64,000 nucleotides of DNA from an uncultured Alphaproteobacteria bacterium (GTDB lineage Bacteria > Pseudomonadota > Alphaproteobacteria > Puniceispirillales > Puniceispirillaceae), in assembly GCA_937924895.1 (NCBI GenBank), contig CALEYP010000002.1, forward strand, positions 1 to 64,000, in the 5' to 3' direction. How positions within the stretch are numbered: the stretch's first letter is position 1; each line of letters begins with the position of its first letter. The notes beneath the pieces are model-generated. The model searched no databases, was not told the DNA's origin, and saw only the letters and a list, made by a program, of their open reading frames with translations. Both the position numbers and the translations under genes were made by a program. Shown here piece after piece: positions 26,645-35,482 of this stretch.

Positions 26645-28399
26645 ATGAGCCAAGAGAAACCTGATAGCACCCTGTCTAGTCGCCCCATCATTCGTCGTTT
26701 ATGGCGAGAGTGGGTTGCGCCTCATCGCGGCCAGATTATCATCGCGTTTCTGCTTATGGCGGTGGTAGCCGCGGCCTCTTCTGCCTATCCTGCTTTGATA
26801 TCTGAGGTTTTTAACCGGCTGCAAACAGAAGATTTTTCATCTCTATATCTCGTGCCAGTCGCCATCATCATTCTGTCATCTATTCGTGGCATCGCGATGT
26901 ATTTTCAGGTTTTGACAGTGAATCGTCTGGCCTTGCGGGTCACAACCAATATTCAAACAAAAATGGCAGCGCATTTGATTGAGGCAGATTTGGCGTGGGT
27001 GTCGTCTGAACCATCTGGTGCCTTTATTTCTCGCATTATGAATGATTTAAACATTGTTCGTGAAGCACTGGTGCGGCTTGCCAATAATTTAGTGCGTGAT
27101 GTGCTAACCATCATCGCCATGGTTGGCACGATGTTATGGTTTGATTGGATGTTAACCTTGTTGGTGTTAGCCATCTATCCGATTGCCATGCGCCCTATCA
27201 TTCAAATTGGGTTAAAACAGCGCAAGGCCTCAGGTAACCTGCAATCGCATTTGGAAGATGTTACATCTCTGCTATCTGAGACATTGCAAGGGGCGCGTAT
27301 GGTGAAAGCCTTCCAGATGGAAGAGACTGAAAAGCGGCGCACAAAAACAGCCTTTGAATCGCTTTTTATCAAATTAGTCGGTTTGTTGGCCGGGCGGGCT
27401 AAAATTGACCCGATCTTAGAAGTTCTGGGCGGCATTGCTATCGCAGGCGTGATTGCTTTGGCCTCTTATCAGGTGGCGCTTGGCAAGATGCTGATCGGTG
27501 ATGTGATAGGGTTCATTACTGCGTTATTATTGCTCGTTCAACCTGTCCGCGCCCTCGGGACCTTAAATGCTGTCACGCAAGAAGCGGTAGCAGCAGGTGC
27601 ACGCATTTTTGGTCTATTGGACAGGCAGCGCACCATTACAGATAGCGCCAAAGCTATCCCGCTTGTTGCGCCGTCTGCGGCCATTAATTTTAGTCAAGTC
27701 GGCTTGCAAATCAGTGATGCTACCTTATTGCAGGATATCAGCTTCCGCGCCGCGCCTGGACAGACCATTGCTTTTGTAGGGCCATCTGGTGCTGGTAAGA
27801 CCTCTATCATTAATCTTGTGCCACGTTTTCTGGATGCCACGTCAGGCGATATCACAATAAATGAGGCATCAGTGACACAAGTCACATTGTCGTCTTTGCG
27901 GGCGCATATCGCGCTTGTCTCTCAGGATGCGGTTATCTTTGATGATAGTGTGGCGGCGAATATCGGGTTTGGGAATCCTGCCGCTAGCCGTGATGCCATC
28001 ATTGCAGCGGCGAAGGAAGCTGCTGCCCATGACTTCATCCTTGAATTAGAACATGGCTATGACACAGTGCTTGGCACTGCCGGGCATCGTCTGTCAGGTG
28101 GCCAGCGTCAACGGTTAGCAATCGCTCGTGCTTTGTTAAAAGATGCGCCGATTTTATTACTTGATGAGGCCACCTCTGCCTTAGATGCGCAGGCAGAGAA
28201 ACAGGTACAGATGGCACTTGATAAGCTGGCGGCAGGTCGCACCACTTTGATTGTTGCCCACCGGCTTGCCACCACCCAAAAAGCTGACCAGATTATCGTA
28301 TTGGATAAAGGACAAATCCAAGAGATTGGCACGCATCGCAGCTTATTAGAGGCAGATGGGCTCTATGCCAAATTATGCGCGCTGCAAAATCTGAGCTAA
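26645..28399 (+). CDS. msbA: ABC transporter, fused permease/ATPase (MsbA-like)
   Basis: A 584-residue half-transporter. Six transmembrane helices occupy about residues 20-310, followed by a nucleotide-binding domain with Walker A GPSGAGKTS, the Q-loop region LVSQDAVIFDDS, the signature LSGGQRQR, Walker B ILLLDEATSALD and the switch His in VAHRL. Size and location next to lipid A genes and a GT9 enzyme suggest flipping of lipid A or a glycolipid; other half-transporters have the same layout, so the symbol is a likely assignment rather than a proven one. Confidence 0.82.
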   Translation: MSQEKPDSTLSSRPIIRRLWREWVAPHRGQIIIAFLLMAVVAAASSAYPALISEVFNRLQTEDFSSLYLVPVAIIILSSIRGIAMYFQVLTVNRLALRVTTNIQTKMAAHLIEADLAWVSSEPSGAFISRIMNDLNIVREALVRLANNLVRDVLTIIAMVGTMLWFDWMLTLLVLAIYPIAMRPIIQIGLKQRKASGNLQSHLEDVTSLLSETLQGARMVKAFQMEETEKRRTKTAFESLFIKLVGLLAGRAKIDPILEVLGGIAIAGVIALASYQVALGKMLIGDVIGFITALLLLVQPVRALGTLNAVTQEAVAAGARIFGLLDRQRTITDSAKAIPLVAPSAAINFSQVGLQISDATLLQDISFRAAPGQTIAFVGPSGAGKTSIINLVPRFLDATSGDITINEASVTQVTLSSLRAHIALVSQDAVIFDDSVAANIGFGNPAASRDAIIAAAKEAAAHDFILELEHGYDTVLGTAGHRLSGGQRQRLAIARALLKDAPILLLDEATSALDAQAEKQVQMALDKLAAGRTTLIVAHRLATTQKADQIIVLDKGQIQEIGTHRSLLEADGLYAKLCALQNLS

Positions 28400-28404
28400 G
28401 CGCA

Positions 28405-29076
28405 TTATTCTCGTTTTAAGATGTCATCAATGAGGCGGTTTGCCCAGCCTTGGGCCATGAAGCTGGCTTGCAAGCTATCTGGGTCATAGATGGTATCGAC
28501 CCAATCAAAAAACGCCATACCTTCATCTTCATATGGCAGATAGGCTTCCAAAAAAGCATCTAATAAGCCTGTCTTTGCTTGTTTGACATGCAAATATTTG
28601 AATGATAACTGCGCCAGCGCTTCGCGGGCAGGACGTTTTTTATGAATGAGCAAATAGAGCGCTGACATCAATCCAGCTCTATCAGCGCCTGATTTGCAAT
28701 GAAGTAAGCATGGGCCATCTATGGCTTGGAATAGGGCGGCGGCATCATGGAGCATCTGTTTATCAGGCGCTGCTCGTGAGCGCGCCGTAAAATCATAGAG
28801 CTTTATCCCATATTTGGCACAGGCCTGCGCTTCTAACTGCCATGTGCCCACACTGCGCGGGCCCCGACAATTGATGATATTCTTGATACCACGCTCGGCT
28901 AAATCAGCGATTTGTTTCGGCGAAGGTTGGTTAGAGCGCCACATCATCTCATCGAGCTGGTGAAGGTTACGCCACCTCACGCGCAAAAAATGATGATCTT
29001 TCATATAGAGTTCCCACCAATCAGAGACGGTGGTTTCTCTTGGTGGTGGAGCATCCCATTTTGTGGCGTGCGACAT
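28405..29076 (-). CDS. Protein tyrosine phosphatase-like protein
   Basis: A 223-residue cytoplasmic protein with a dual-specificity phosphatase P-loop: HCKSGADRAG, with His126-Cys127 and Arg133 in the C(x)5R arrangement. The N-terminal part contains WRSNQPSPKQIADLAERGIKNIINCRG, which matches the region before the P-loop in bacterial DSP-like enzymes. Asp95 in YDF could act as general acid. Its substrate is unknown. It is convergent with the ABC exporter (five bases apart) and lies one base after the separate tldE tail ORF. Confidence 0.83.
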   Translation of the reverse strand: MSHATKWDAPPPRETTVSDWWELYMKDHHFLRVRWRNLHQLDEMMWRSNQPSPKQIADLAERGIKNIINCRGPRSVGTWQLEAQACAKYGIKLYDFTARSRAAPDKQMLHDAAALFQAIDGPCLLHCKSGADRAGLMSALYLLIHKKRPAREALAQLSFKYLHVKQAKTGLLDAFLEAYLPYEDEGMAFFDWVDTIYDPDSLQASFMAQGWANRLIDDILKRE

Positions 29077-29077
29077 G

Positions 29078-29176
29078 CTAGCTTCCTGCGACAGTCATCT
29101 GGTCAACCCGCAATGAAGGGGCAATCACTGATGAGGTGGTATCAGGATCATTGGCTGGTGTCAGCCCCATAAACAT
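29078..29176 (-). pseudogene. Detached C-terminal tail of TldE
   Basis: A 32-residue ORF, starting MFMGLTPAND and ending RVDQMTVAGS, in the same frame as tldE and separated from it by two TAG codons (29216-29218 and 29201-29203). Between them the frame reads ExTIAGKRKEMFMG, which aligns with the conserved TIAGNLKDM region of PmbA/TldE. It begins with ATG at 29176 and has AAAAGGAAAGAG immediately before it, so reinitiation is conceivable. Restored, the frame would run 30406 to 29078 (442 residues), the normal TldE length. The last 10 or so codons of the linker look diverged, not just mutated at one base. Confidence 0.8.
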
Positions 29177-29215
29177 CTCTTTCCTTTTGCCCGCAATCGT
29201 CTATTCAACTACATG

Positions 29216-30406
29216 CTAAGGTAGTTTGCCATCCTCAATCCAGAACCCACCAGCGCCGCGGCTATAATCACCTGTGATCAAGCTGACAGATGATCCCATT
29301 AATTCGGTGATGTAAAAGCCATTTTCAATATCAGCAATGAGCTCTTCACAAGTTTGGTCACCTGATTCAATGATAAGGTTTGAGGTGCCTGGGCTCGGCG
29401 GGTTTGCTAGTGAGCGTGTCGCATTACCTGTTGGTGCGAGGCCAAGCTGCGCCGCAGAGGCCAAGTCAAGAAGCCACCCTTGCAGCACGCCCTTATCAAT
29501 CAAGGTCCGTCTATGGACAGCAAGACCATCCCCATCAAAGGCGCGAGATCCGGGGCCGCGCGGGCGCAACGGGTCATCAATTAAGCTGATGCCACTATGG
29601 GCGACCATTTCCCCCATTGAGTCTTTTAAAAAGCTTGTCCCGCGGGCAATAGAGGCGCCATTAATCGCAGAGGCAAAATGCCCTGCAATCGACCGTGATA
29701 CACGATTATCAAAAATAACAGGGAAGGTGCCTGTGAGTGCTTTGCGTGAGCCCAAACGTTTGACCGTGCGTTCCGCGGCGCGACGCCCCACTTCTGCTGG
29801 TGTTTTCAAGTCTGAAGCATAAACGGCTGATGAATAATCATAATCACGCTGCATCTCTTGGTTATTTTCAGCCAAAACAACAGTGGAAAAACCAAAACCA
29901 GAGCGCTGGTAACCAGCCTGAAACCCATGGGTGCCCGCAATATAGAACTGGCTATGAGATTGTGAAGCAGAGCCGCCTTCAGAGTTGCTAATCCCCTCAT
30001 AGGAGCGCGCGGTATCCTCTGCCTCTTTCGCCATATCAAGTAAGGTTTCAGCCCCTAAATCTGTGGCATCATACATGTCTAATTCTGGTAGCGAGGTGGC
30101 GACCTCATCTGGGCGCGCCAAGCGGGCATAGGGGTCATCAGGGCTTGCCTTTGCCATTGCGACGGCACGTTCAGCGAGCTCTGGGATGTCAGCCTCTTGT
30201 AATTGCCCAATGGCCAAAGTGGCAACTTTCGCACCAACAAATACACGCAAGCCCGCGGCAAATTCTTCAGATCGTTCCACAGACTCAGTTTTGCCAAGGC
30301 GCACAGACACAGATAACGACTCCCCTGTTGCTAGGGCGGCATCAGCGCCATCGGCACCTGCTTTTTGGGCGCCGTCTATCAACGCAGCTAATAATGTCTC
30401 TGCCAT
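29216..30406 (-). CDS. tldE: Metalloprotease-related TldE/PmbA protein, C-terminally truncated
   Basis: Partner of TldD in the TldD/TldE peptidase, which matures or degrades small peptides. The 396 residues are recognisable as PmbA (LSVSVRLGKTESVERSEEF, FDNRVSRSIAGHFASAINGASIARGTSFL, STSLIIESG-like and YSRGAGGFWIEDG). TldE normally continues for about 45 residues; here translation stops at TAG right after EDGKLP, and the missing tail lies downstream in the same frame. Whether the shortened protein is active alone or with the separate tail is unknown. TldD is at 36763-38202. Confidence 0.9.
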   Translation of the reverse strand: MAETLLAALIDGAQKAGADGADAALATGESLSVSVRLGKTESVERSEEFAAGLRVFVGAKVATLAIGQLQEADIPELAERAVAMAKASPDDPYARLARPDEVATSLPELDMYDATDLGAETLLDMAKEAEDTARSYEGISNSEGGSASQSHSQFYIAGTHGFQAGYQRSGFGFSTVVLAENNQEMQRDYDYSSAVYASDLKTPAEVGRRAAERTVKRLGSRKALTGTFPVIFDNRVSRSIAGHFASAINGASIARGTSFLKDSMGEMVAHSGISLIDDPLRPRGPGSRAFDGDGLAVHRRTLIDKGVLQGWLLDLASAAQLGLAPTGNATRSLANPPSPGTSNLIIESGDQTCEELIADIENGFYITELMGSSVSLITGDYSRGAGGFWIEDGKLP

Positions 30407-30522
30407 CTTATGCCTCTTATGCTAAGTCTGTGATCTTTGTTGGGTTTTTTGCTCTGTCTTTAATCTATGCAAGCTCACTCATTCTTTCAACTCACCTGCC
30501 GAGAAATCTTGCGCGCGCATGC

Positions 30523-30550
30523 TTGCCTTTTAGCACGATTTCGTTTTATT
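30523..30550 (+). promoter_or_regulatory. Possible argC promoter, near-leaderless
   Basis: TTGCCT (30523-30528), a 16-base spacer and TTTATT (30545-30550) precede the argC ATG at 30562 by only 11 bases, which would give a transcript with a five-base or so leader. No ribosome binding site is seen ahead of argC, in keeping with this, but the match to consensus is modest. Confidence 0.3.
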
Positions 30551-30561
30551 TCTGTATCATT

Positions 30562-31509
30562 ATGACCATACAGATTTTTATTGATGGGCAAGCTGGTACA
30601 ACAGGCTTGCAAGTTGCTGATAAGCTCGCCACTCATGAAGCGGTGTCTCTTGTTGAAATCGCGCATGAAGACCGCAAAAATGAGGCTATTAAAAAAGACG
30701 CCTATGCCACCGCTGATGTCGCGATTTTATGCCTGCCAGACAGTGCTGCAAAAGCCGCTGCCGCGATGGCGCAAGATCTTGATGTTGTATTAATTGATGC
30801 CTCCACCGCGCATCGCACTGACCCTGATTGGGTCTATGGCATGGCAGAGCTGTCACATGCGCAGCGCGAAGCGATTGGTCAGACAAAGAGAATTTCTAAC
30901 CCAGGCTGTTATCCTACCGGCTTTTTGTCTCTGGTACGCCCGCTACGAGAGGCAGGGCTGCTAGATGAGGCAAGTGCCTTAACCATTCCAGCTGTTAGCG
31001 GTTATACAGGGGGCGGGAATGGCCTCATTGATGCCTTTGCCGCAAAAACCGCGCCGGTGCAATTCTCCTACGGTCATGGGCTTGCGCATAAACATGTCCC
31101 TGAAATGATGAAAATGGCTGGTCTGACTACTACCCCTATCTTCATGCCGTCTGTTGGAGATTTTGCGCAAGGCATGTTAGTGCATGTGCCGCTTCATCAA
31201 ACGCAGCTTGCCAAGCATGTGACAGGCAGTGACATTGCCACTATCTATCAAAGCTATTATGAGAGTTCTGCCCTTATTACGGCTTATGATGCCAATGATA
31301 GCGAACAGCTCCATAATGCTGTTTTTCTGGCCGCCGATGCCTTGGCAGGAACAGATAGGCTAGAGATCTTTACCCATAGTGATGATGATACGGGGATCCT
31401 ATGGCTAACAGCGCGTCTTGATAATCTTGGGAAAGGCGCATCTGGGGCTGCCATTCAAAATATGAATATTGCTATGGGGTTGGATGAAACCGCTGGTTTG
31501 TCCTTATGA
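30562..31509 (+). CDS. argC: N-acetyl-gamma-glutamyl-phosphate reductase (type 2)
   Basis: Reduces N-acetylglutamyl phosphate to the semialdehyde with NADPH in arginine synthesis. The type 2 form is recognised by its short length (315 residues) and IDGQAGTTGLQ at the start, with the catalytic Cys116 in SNPGCYPTGFLSL and HKHVPEM with a His near residue 185. The ATG at 30562 is the conserved start; the open frame extends further upstream through the tldE region but that extension is not ArgC-like. No other arginine genes are adjacent. Overlaps the next gene by four bases. Confidence 0.95.
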   Translation: MTIQIFIDGQAGTTGLQVADKLATHEAVSLVEIAHEDRKNEAIKKDAYATADVAILCLPDSAAKAAAAMAQDLDVVLIDASTAHRTDPDWVYGMAELSHAQREAIGQTKRISNPGCYPTGFLSLVRPLREAGLLDEASALTIPAVSGYTGGGNGLIDAFAAKTAPVQFSYGHGLAHKHVPEMMKMAGLTTTPIFMPSVGDFAQGMLVHVPLHQTQLAKHVTGSDIATIYQSYYESSALITAYDANDSEQLHNAVFLAADALAGTDRLEIFTHSDDDTGILWLTARLDNLGKGASGAAIQNMNIAMGLDETAGLSL

Positions 31510-32285
31510 GTTTTACCCCTTTTGCGATAGCGCCACTGACCCCGCAGGAGCAAGCGGACCTCTATCCCTATGAGGCGCCGCCTTCTGCCTATGTGATTGA
31601 AGGTGGGGCATGTCGTCCCTTTGACGAGAGCGATACCGAAGCACTTCATCAGCGTCATGCCGTATTGTCAGTTGGGTCCAATAGGGCGCCTCGGCAATTG
31701 CTTCGTAAATTTGGCCCAGACCGCGCCCTCTATGTGACACCGGCGACTTTGCATGATTGTGACATCATTCATAGCGCTTGTTTCTCCTATTATGGCGCAG
31801 TGCCTTGCACAGCCTACCCGTCTGTAGGAACAGCCGTGTCATTGAATGCAGTGTGGTTGAATGACGAGGAATTAGAGATTATGCATGCCACCGAGGCGGT
31901 GGGCATTGCTTATGATTTTGGGCAATGGCATGAGGGACAGGTGGTCCTTGATAGCCCTATTTCTCCTGATGGTGTCTTTGGATATAGCACGCGGTTAGGC
32001 GCCTTATGCGATGAGGGCGAGCGGCCTTTTGGTCTCGCATCGATCGCGGCGACTAATCGCCAATTTACCAAACTCACCCAGCTTGAGGCCCGTCAGCAGC
32101 TCTATCATCGTCTGCCGCCCGCCCTGCAAGAAACAGATATCACAGTTTTCCTTGCCAGATTGATCGATGATAAACCATTTCGCGGGGAGGTGAATGACTG
32201 CCTGTTAGGCCAAGCAAGCCCGATGCAGACAGGCCCCTTCACCATTATACAGGCCGAAACCAATCAGGCTGACGCTTATCTTTAA
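31506..32285 (+). CDS. Uncharacterised protein coupled to argC
   Basis: I do not recognise this 259-residue protein with confidence. It has no signal peptide or membrane segment. The segment VLSVGSNRAPRQLLRKFG (about 53-70) has a GSN loop reminiscent of gamma-glutamylcyclotransferase-like (AIG2) proteins, followed by YGAVPCTAYPSVG and a glutamate in MHATEAVG, but the family link is only a suggestion. Its ATG overlaps the argC stop (ATGA), so it is translationally coupled to argC. Its stop overlaps the convergent ubiA stop in TTAA. The context hints at an amino-acid or acetyl-group metabolism role; unproven. Confidence 0.6.
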   Translation: MSFTPFAIAPLTPQEQADLYPYEAPPSAYVIEGGACRPFDESDTEALHQRHAVLSVGSNRAPRQLLRKFGPDRALYVTPATLHDCDIIHSACFSYYGAVPCTAYPSVGTAVSLNAVWLNDEELEIMHATEAVGIAYDFGQWHEGQVVLDSPISPDGVFGYSTRLGALCDEGERPFGLASIAATNRQFTKLTQLEARQQLYHRLPPALQETDITVFLARLIDDKPFRGEVNDCLLGQASPMQTGPFTIIQAETNQADAYL

Positions 32286-33190
32286 ACGAAAAGCTCTACT
32301 AGCAAGCCAGCTGTTAATAAGAGGCCTGCATTTCGATTTGATTGGAACAGACGCAAAGCGCGCGTTCTATCTGTCTCAGAGATTTGTGTCACTTGCCAAC
32401 AGAGATGGAGTGCCATCGCCCCAAACCCAAACAACCATAGCGAGGCGCCATAGATCTCCCACAAGCTAAAATAGATACAAGCCAATGATAGGCTATAGAG
32501 ACAGGCTACTGCTTGTGAGATGCGACCCTCTAGGGCAAGCGCAGATGATTTCACGCCACTTAGTTTATCATCTGCCATATCTTGAATGGCATAGATGGTG
32601 TCATAGCCAATGACCCAAAACACAGCCCCGAGATATAGCAACAGCACAGCGCTAGATGGCCAGCTATCTGTTATGGCGACATGACCAAGCAAGATGCCCC
32701 AACTAAATGTCAGGCCAAGCATCGCTTGTGGCCAATAGGTAAAGCGTTTGAATAAGGGGTAGGTAGCAACTAGAGGTAAGGCCATCACACCCATCCCCCA
32801 TGCTTTCATAGGGAGCTGGAGCAAAATAATTAGACCGATGATGCCAAGACCAACTAGTATCAAAAGGGCTTGGCCTATTGATAAGGCGCCAGATGCTAGC
32901 GGCCTGCCAGATGTGCGGGCCACTTTTTGATCGATATCACGGTCCCACAGATCGTTAATGACACAGCCGGCGCCGCGCATGGCAATGGCGCCAATCAAGA
33001 ATAACAGCATCATCCATAAGGCGGGTTGCCAAGATGACGCGCCAGTGAGAATAGACCACCAGCCAGGAAGCAGTAACAGCCACCAGCCAATAGGCCTGTC
33101 AAGGCGCATCACAGTGATGTAGGGATGAGTTCTAGGGGGAAAATACCCCCAAAATCCATCCAATCGAATATCACTATGCTTGTTTGTCAT
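32282..33190 (-). CDS. ubiA: 4-hydroxybenzoate polyprenyltransferase
   Basis: Attaches the polyprenyl chain to 4-hydroxybenzoate in ubiquinone synthesis. A polytopic membrane protein whose two aspartate motifs are visible: NDLWDRDIDQKVART and DIQDMADDKLSGVKS-type (QDMADDKL). The start ATG at 33190 has GAGGAAG upstream and gives 302 residues, the family size; an ATG 99 bases further out would add an unusual hydrophobic stretch. Ubiquinone feeds the respiratory chain that ends in the cytochrome oxidase coded downstream; this is functional context, not an operon. Confidence 0.95.
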   Translation of the reverse strand: MTNKHSDIRLDGFWGYFPPRTHPYITVMRLDRPIGWWLLLLPGWWSILTGASSWQPALWMMLLFLIGAIAMRGAGCVINDLWDRDIDQKVARTSGRPLASGALSIGQALLILVGLGIIGLIILLQLPMKAWGMGVMALPLVATYPLFKRFTYWPQAMLGLTFSWGILLGHVAITDSWPSSAVLLLYLGAVFWVIGYDTIYAIQDMADDKLSGVKSSALALEGRISQAVACLYSLSLACIYFSLWEIYGASLWLFGFGAMALHLCWQVTQISETDRTRALRLFQSNRNAGLLLTAGLLVELFV

Positions 33191-33313
33191 AAACTTCCTC
33201 TGGCTCTGTGACGCATGACGCCCTATCAGTATGGCCACTTGTAAAACAAAAACAACAATGGTGAAAGCGGCATAACGCTTGCAATTCACCTATCAGAGGC
33301 CTAACTAGACGAT

Positions 33314-34093
33314 ATGGACCCGCGGCATTCTCAAATACGATTATTTATGGACCATGACCTTGCAGAACAGATGGCTGTTCCGCTTGATGCTGCGCATGCG
33401 CATTATCTCCATACCGTCATGCGCAAATCAGTCGGTACTGAGATTGCGGTCTTTAATGGACGGGATGGGTGTTTCCTAGCCGAAGTGACAGAACTTAGCC
33501 GCAAATCTGGTGTGGTGACATGCTTGTCTTTGCAAACCCCGCAATGGTTTAGCCCTGATTTATGGTTGTTATTTGCGCCGGTGAAAAAAGCACGTCTCGA
33601 TTTTATGGCACAAAAAGCAACAGAGCTTGGCGCGTCTGTGATTTGGCCGGTAAAAACCGCATATACGCAGATCAAACACCTCAAAGATGACCGGTTGCGT
33701 GCCAATGCGATTGAAGCAGCGGAGCAAACAGAACGCCTCGATATTCCGCTTGTGCATGATTACATGCCGCTAACAGAGATTTTGAAGGATTGGCCAGCAG
33801 ACCGCGCGCTTATTTTTTGTGATGAACGTCTTGCAGGTGATCAGGCAACTGACAGCTTGCGTATTTTATCAGAGATTGGTGGTGATAAAGCTGCCATTCT
33901 TGTTGGACCGGAAGGGGGGTTCTCTATGTCAGAAAAAGAGATGATAGACGCTCTTCCGCAAAGCATTGGCATATCCCTTGGCCCACGCATTTTGCGCGCT
34001 GATACCGCTGCGCTATCTGCTTTATCGCTCTATCAGGCGGTGAAAGGCGATTGGTCAGCCTCCCATTCTCTTGCTCACAATGAAGTGGAATAA
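33314..34093 (+). CDS. rsmE: 16S rRNA (uracil1498-N3)-methyltransferase
   Basis: SPOUT-fold methyltransferase for U1498 of 16S rRNA. The N-terminal PUA-like part (HYLHTVMRKSVGTEIAVFNG) and the C-terminal knot (AILVGPEGGFSMSEKEM, LGPRILRADTAALSAL) are characteristic. 259 residues. The ubiA-rsmE gap is about 120 bases. Only three bases separate it from gshA, so these two are likely cotranscribed. Confidence 0.94.
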   Translation: MDPRHSQIRLFMDHDLAEQMAVPLDAAHAHYLHTVMRKSVGTEIAVFNGRDGCFLAEVTELSRKSGVVTCLSLQTPQWFSPDLWLLFAPVKKARLDFMAQKATELGASVIWPVKTAYTQIKHLKDDRLRANAIEAAEQTERLDIPLVHDYMPLTEILKDWPADRALIFCDERLAGDQATDSLRILSEIGGDKAAILVGPEGGFSMSEKEMIDALPQSIGISLGPRILRADTAALSALSLYQAVKGDWSASHSLAHNEVE

Positions 34094-34096
34094 GTC

Positions 34097-35455
34097 ATGA
34101 ATGCACAATCTCCTATCATGGCAGATAAGCACGATTATGTGGTATGGTTGGCCTCAAAAGAGACGCCAAAATCCGAATGGCGTATTGGCACAGAACATGA
34201 AAAATTTCTGTTTCATAAAGGTAGTTTTGCGCCTGTAGCCTATGAAGGTGAGCAAGGAATTGGCGCGCTTTTGCAAAAATTGCGTGATGAGCATGATTTT
34301 ACCCCGATACTGGAACATGGTAATATCATTGGCTTAAAAGATCATCATGGCGGGTCTTTGACGCTAGAGCCTGGGGGGCAATTTGAGTTGTCAGGTGCCC
34401 CGCTTGAGACTTTGCATCAAACCTGTTCTGAGACCAGTGCCCATCTTACAATGATGAAACAAGCTATTTCAGAGCTTGATCTCTGCATGTTAGGTCTTGG
34501 GTTTCAGCCAAAATGGGGCCGTGACGATATTCGCTTTATGCCAAAAGGCCGCTATCGGATCATGTCGGCCTATATGCCTCAGAAAGGGTCCCTCGGCCTG
34601 GATATGATGCTGCGCTCTTGCACGGTGCAGGTCAATTTAGATTATGCAGATGAAGAGGATATGCGCCGGAAATTCCGTACCTCGCTTGCCTTGCAGCCTG
34701 TCGCCACAGCCTTATTTGCCAACTCTCCTTTTAAAGACGGCAAGCCGTCTGGTCTGTTGTCAACAAGAGCCGAGGCATGGACAGATACAGACCCTGATAG
34801 ATGCGGGGTACCAGCTTGCGTATTCGATCCGCAATTTGGTTATGAGCAATGGATTGATTATATCCTTGATGTGCCAATGTATTTCCTGCATCGCGGTGAG
34901 GATTATGTGGATGTGTCTGGCCTATCATTTCCTGACTTTATGGCTGGCAAGCTGCCTGGTTTTGAAGGGGAATATCCTACTCAGGCAGATTTTGAAGATC
35001 ATATCACAACCGCATTCCCTGAAGTGCGTCTCAAAGGGTATTTAGAGATGCGCGGCGCCGATAGTGGGCCGTGGGATAAGATCTGTGCCTTGCCAGCCTT
35101 TTGGGTGGGCTTGTTATATGATGAGGATGCGCTGGCAGAGGCTGAAGCTTTAGCCCAATCACTCAGCGCAACAGATGTCGAAGCTGCACGTATGGATGTG
35201 GCACGCGATGGGTTGCGCGCGCAATTAGGGTCGTATGAGATGCATGAACTTGCCAAGAAATTGGTTGCGATTGCCCATAAGGGGCTTGCCGCTCGGGGGC
35301 ATCTAGATAAAAAGGGACAGGATGAAACAGGATATCTGGCCCCGCTTGATGCCATTCTTGCGTCTGGTGAAACGCAGGCTGATAAGATGCTATCCGCCTT
35401 TCAGACTGAGTGGAACGAGAATATTGATGAGGTATTCCGTCATCACCATTATTAA
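34097..35455 (+). CDS. gshA: Glutamate--cysteine ligase (class 3/plant type)
   Basis: First step of glutathione synthesis. The alphaproteobacterial/plant-type enzyme is recognised by RIGTEHEKFLF near the N-terminus, GGSLTLEPGGQFELSGAPL with active-site glutamates, GRYRIMSAYMP and the C-terminal region FRHHHY. Length 452 is normal. gshB is not in the window. Glutathione made here would be the substrate for the ChaC-like protein and part of the thiol system that also includes the peroxiredoxin; functional link only. Confidence 0.95.
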   Translation: MNAQSPIMADKHDYVVWLASKETPKSEWRIGTEHEKFLFHKGSFAPVAYEGEQGIGALLQKLRDEHDFTPILEHGNIIGLKDHHGGSLTLEPGGQFELSGAPLETLHQTCSETSAHLTMMKQAISELDLCMLGLGFQPKWGRDDIRFMPKGRYRIMSAYMPQKGSLGLDMMLRSCTVQVNLDYADEEDMRRKFRTSLALQPVATALFANSPFKDGKPSGLLSTRAEAWTDTDPDRCGVPACVFDPQFGYEQWIDYILDVPMYFLHRGEDYVDVSGLSFPDFMAGKLPGFEGEYPTQADFEDHITTAFPEVRLKGYLEMRGADSGPWDKICALPAFWVGLLYDEDALAEAEALAQSLSATDVEAARMDVARDGLRAQLGSYEMHELAKKLVAIAHKGLAARGHLDKKGQDETGYLAPLDAILASGETQADKMLSAFQTEWNENIDEVFRHHHY

Positions 35456-35482
35456 GTGGTGACACGGCGCGGGGGACGAGCT

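Noticed and set aside
29200..29220. Reassignment of TAG as a sense codon (amber decoding) as the explanation for tldE
   Set aside because: TAG ends several intact genes here, for example mutL, the M16 peptidase and xseA, with normal lengths, so TAG is a true stop in this genome.
30145..30561. N-terminal extension of ArgC
   Set aside because: It overlaps the divergent tldE gene on the other strand; the conserved ArgC start is at 30562.
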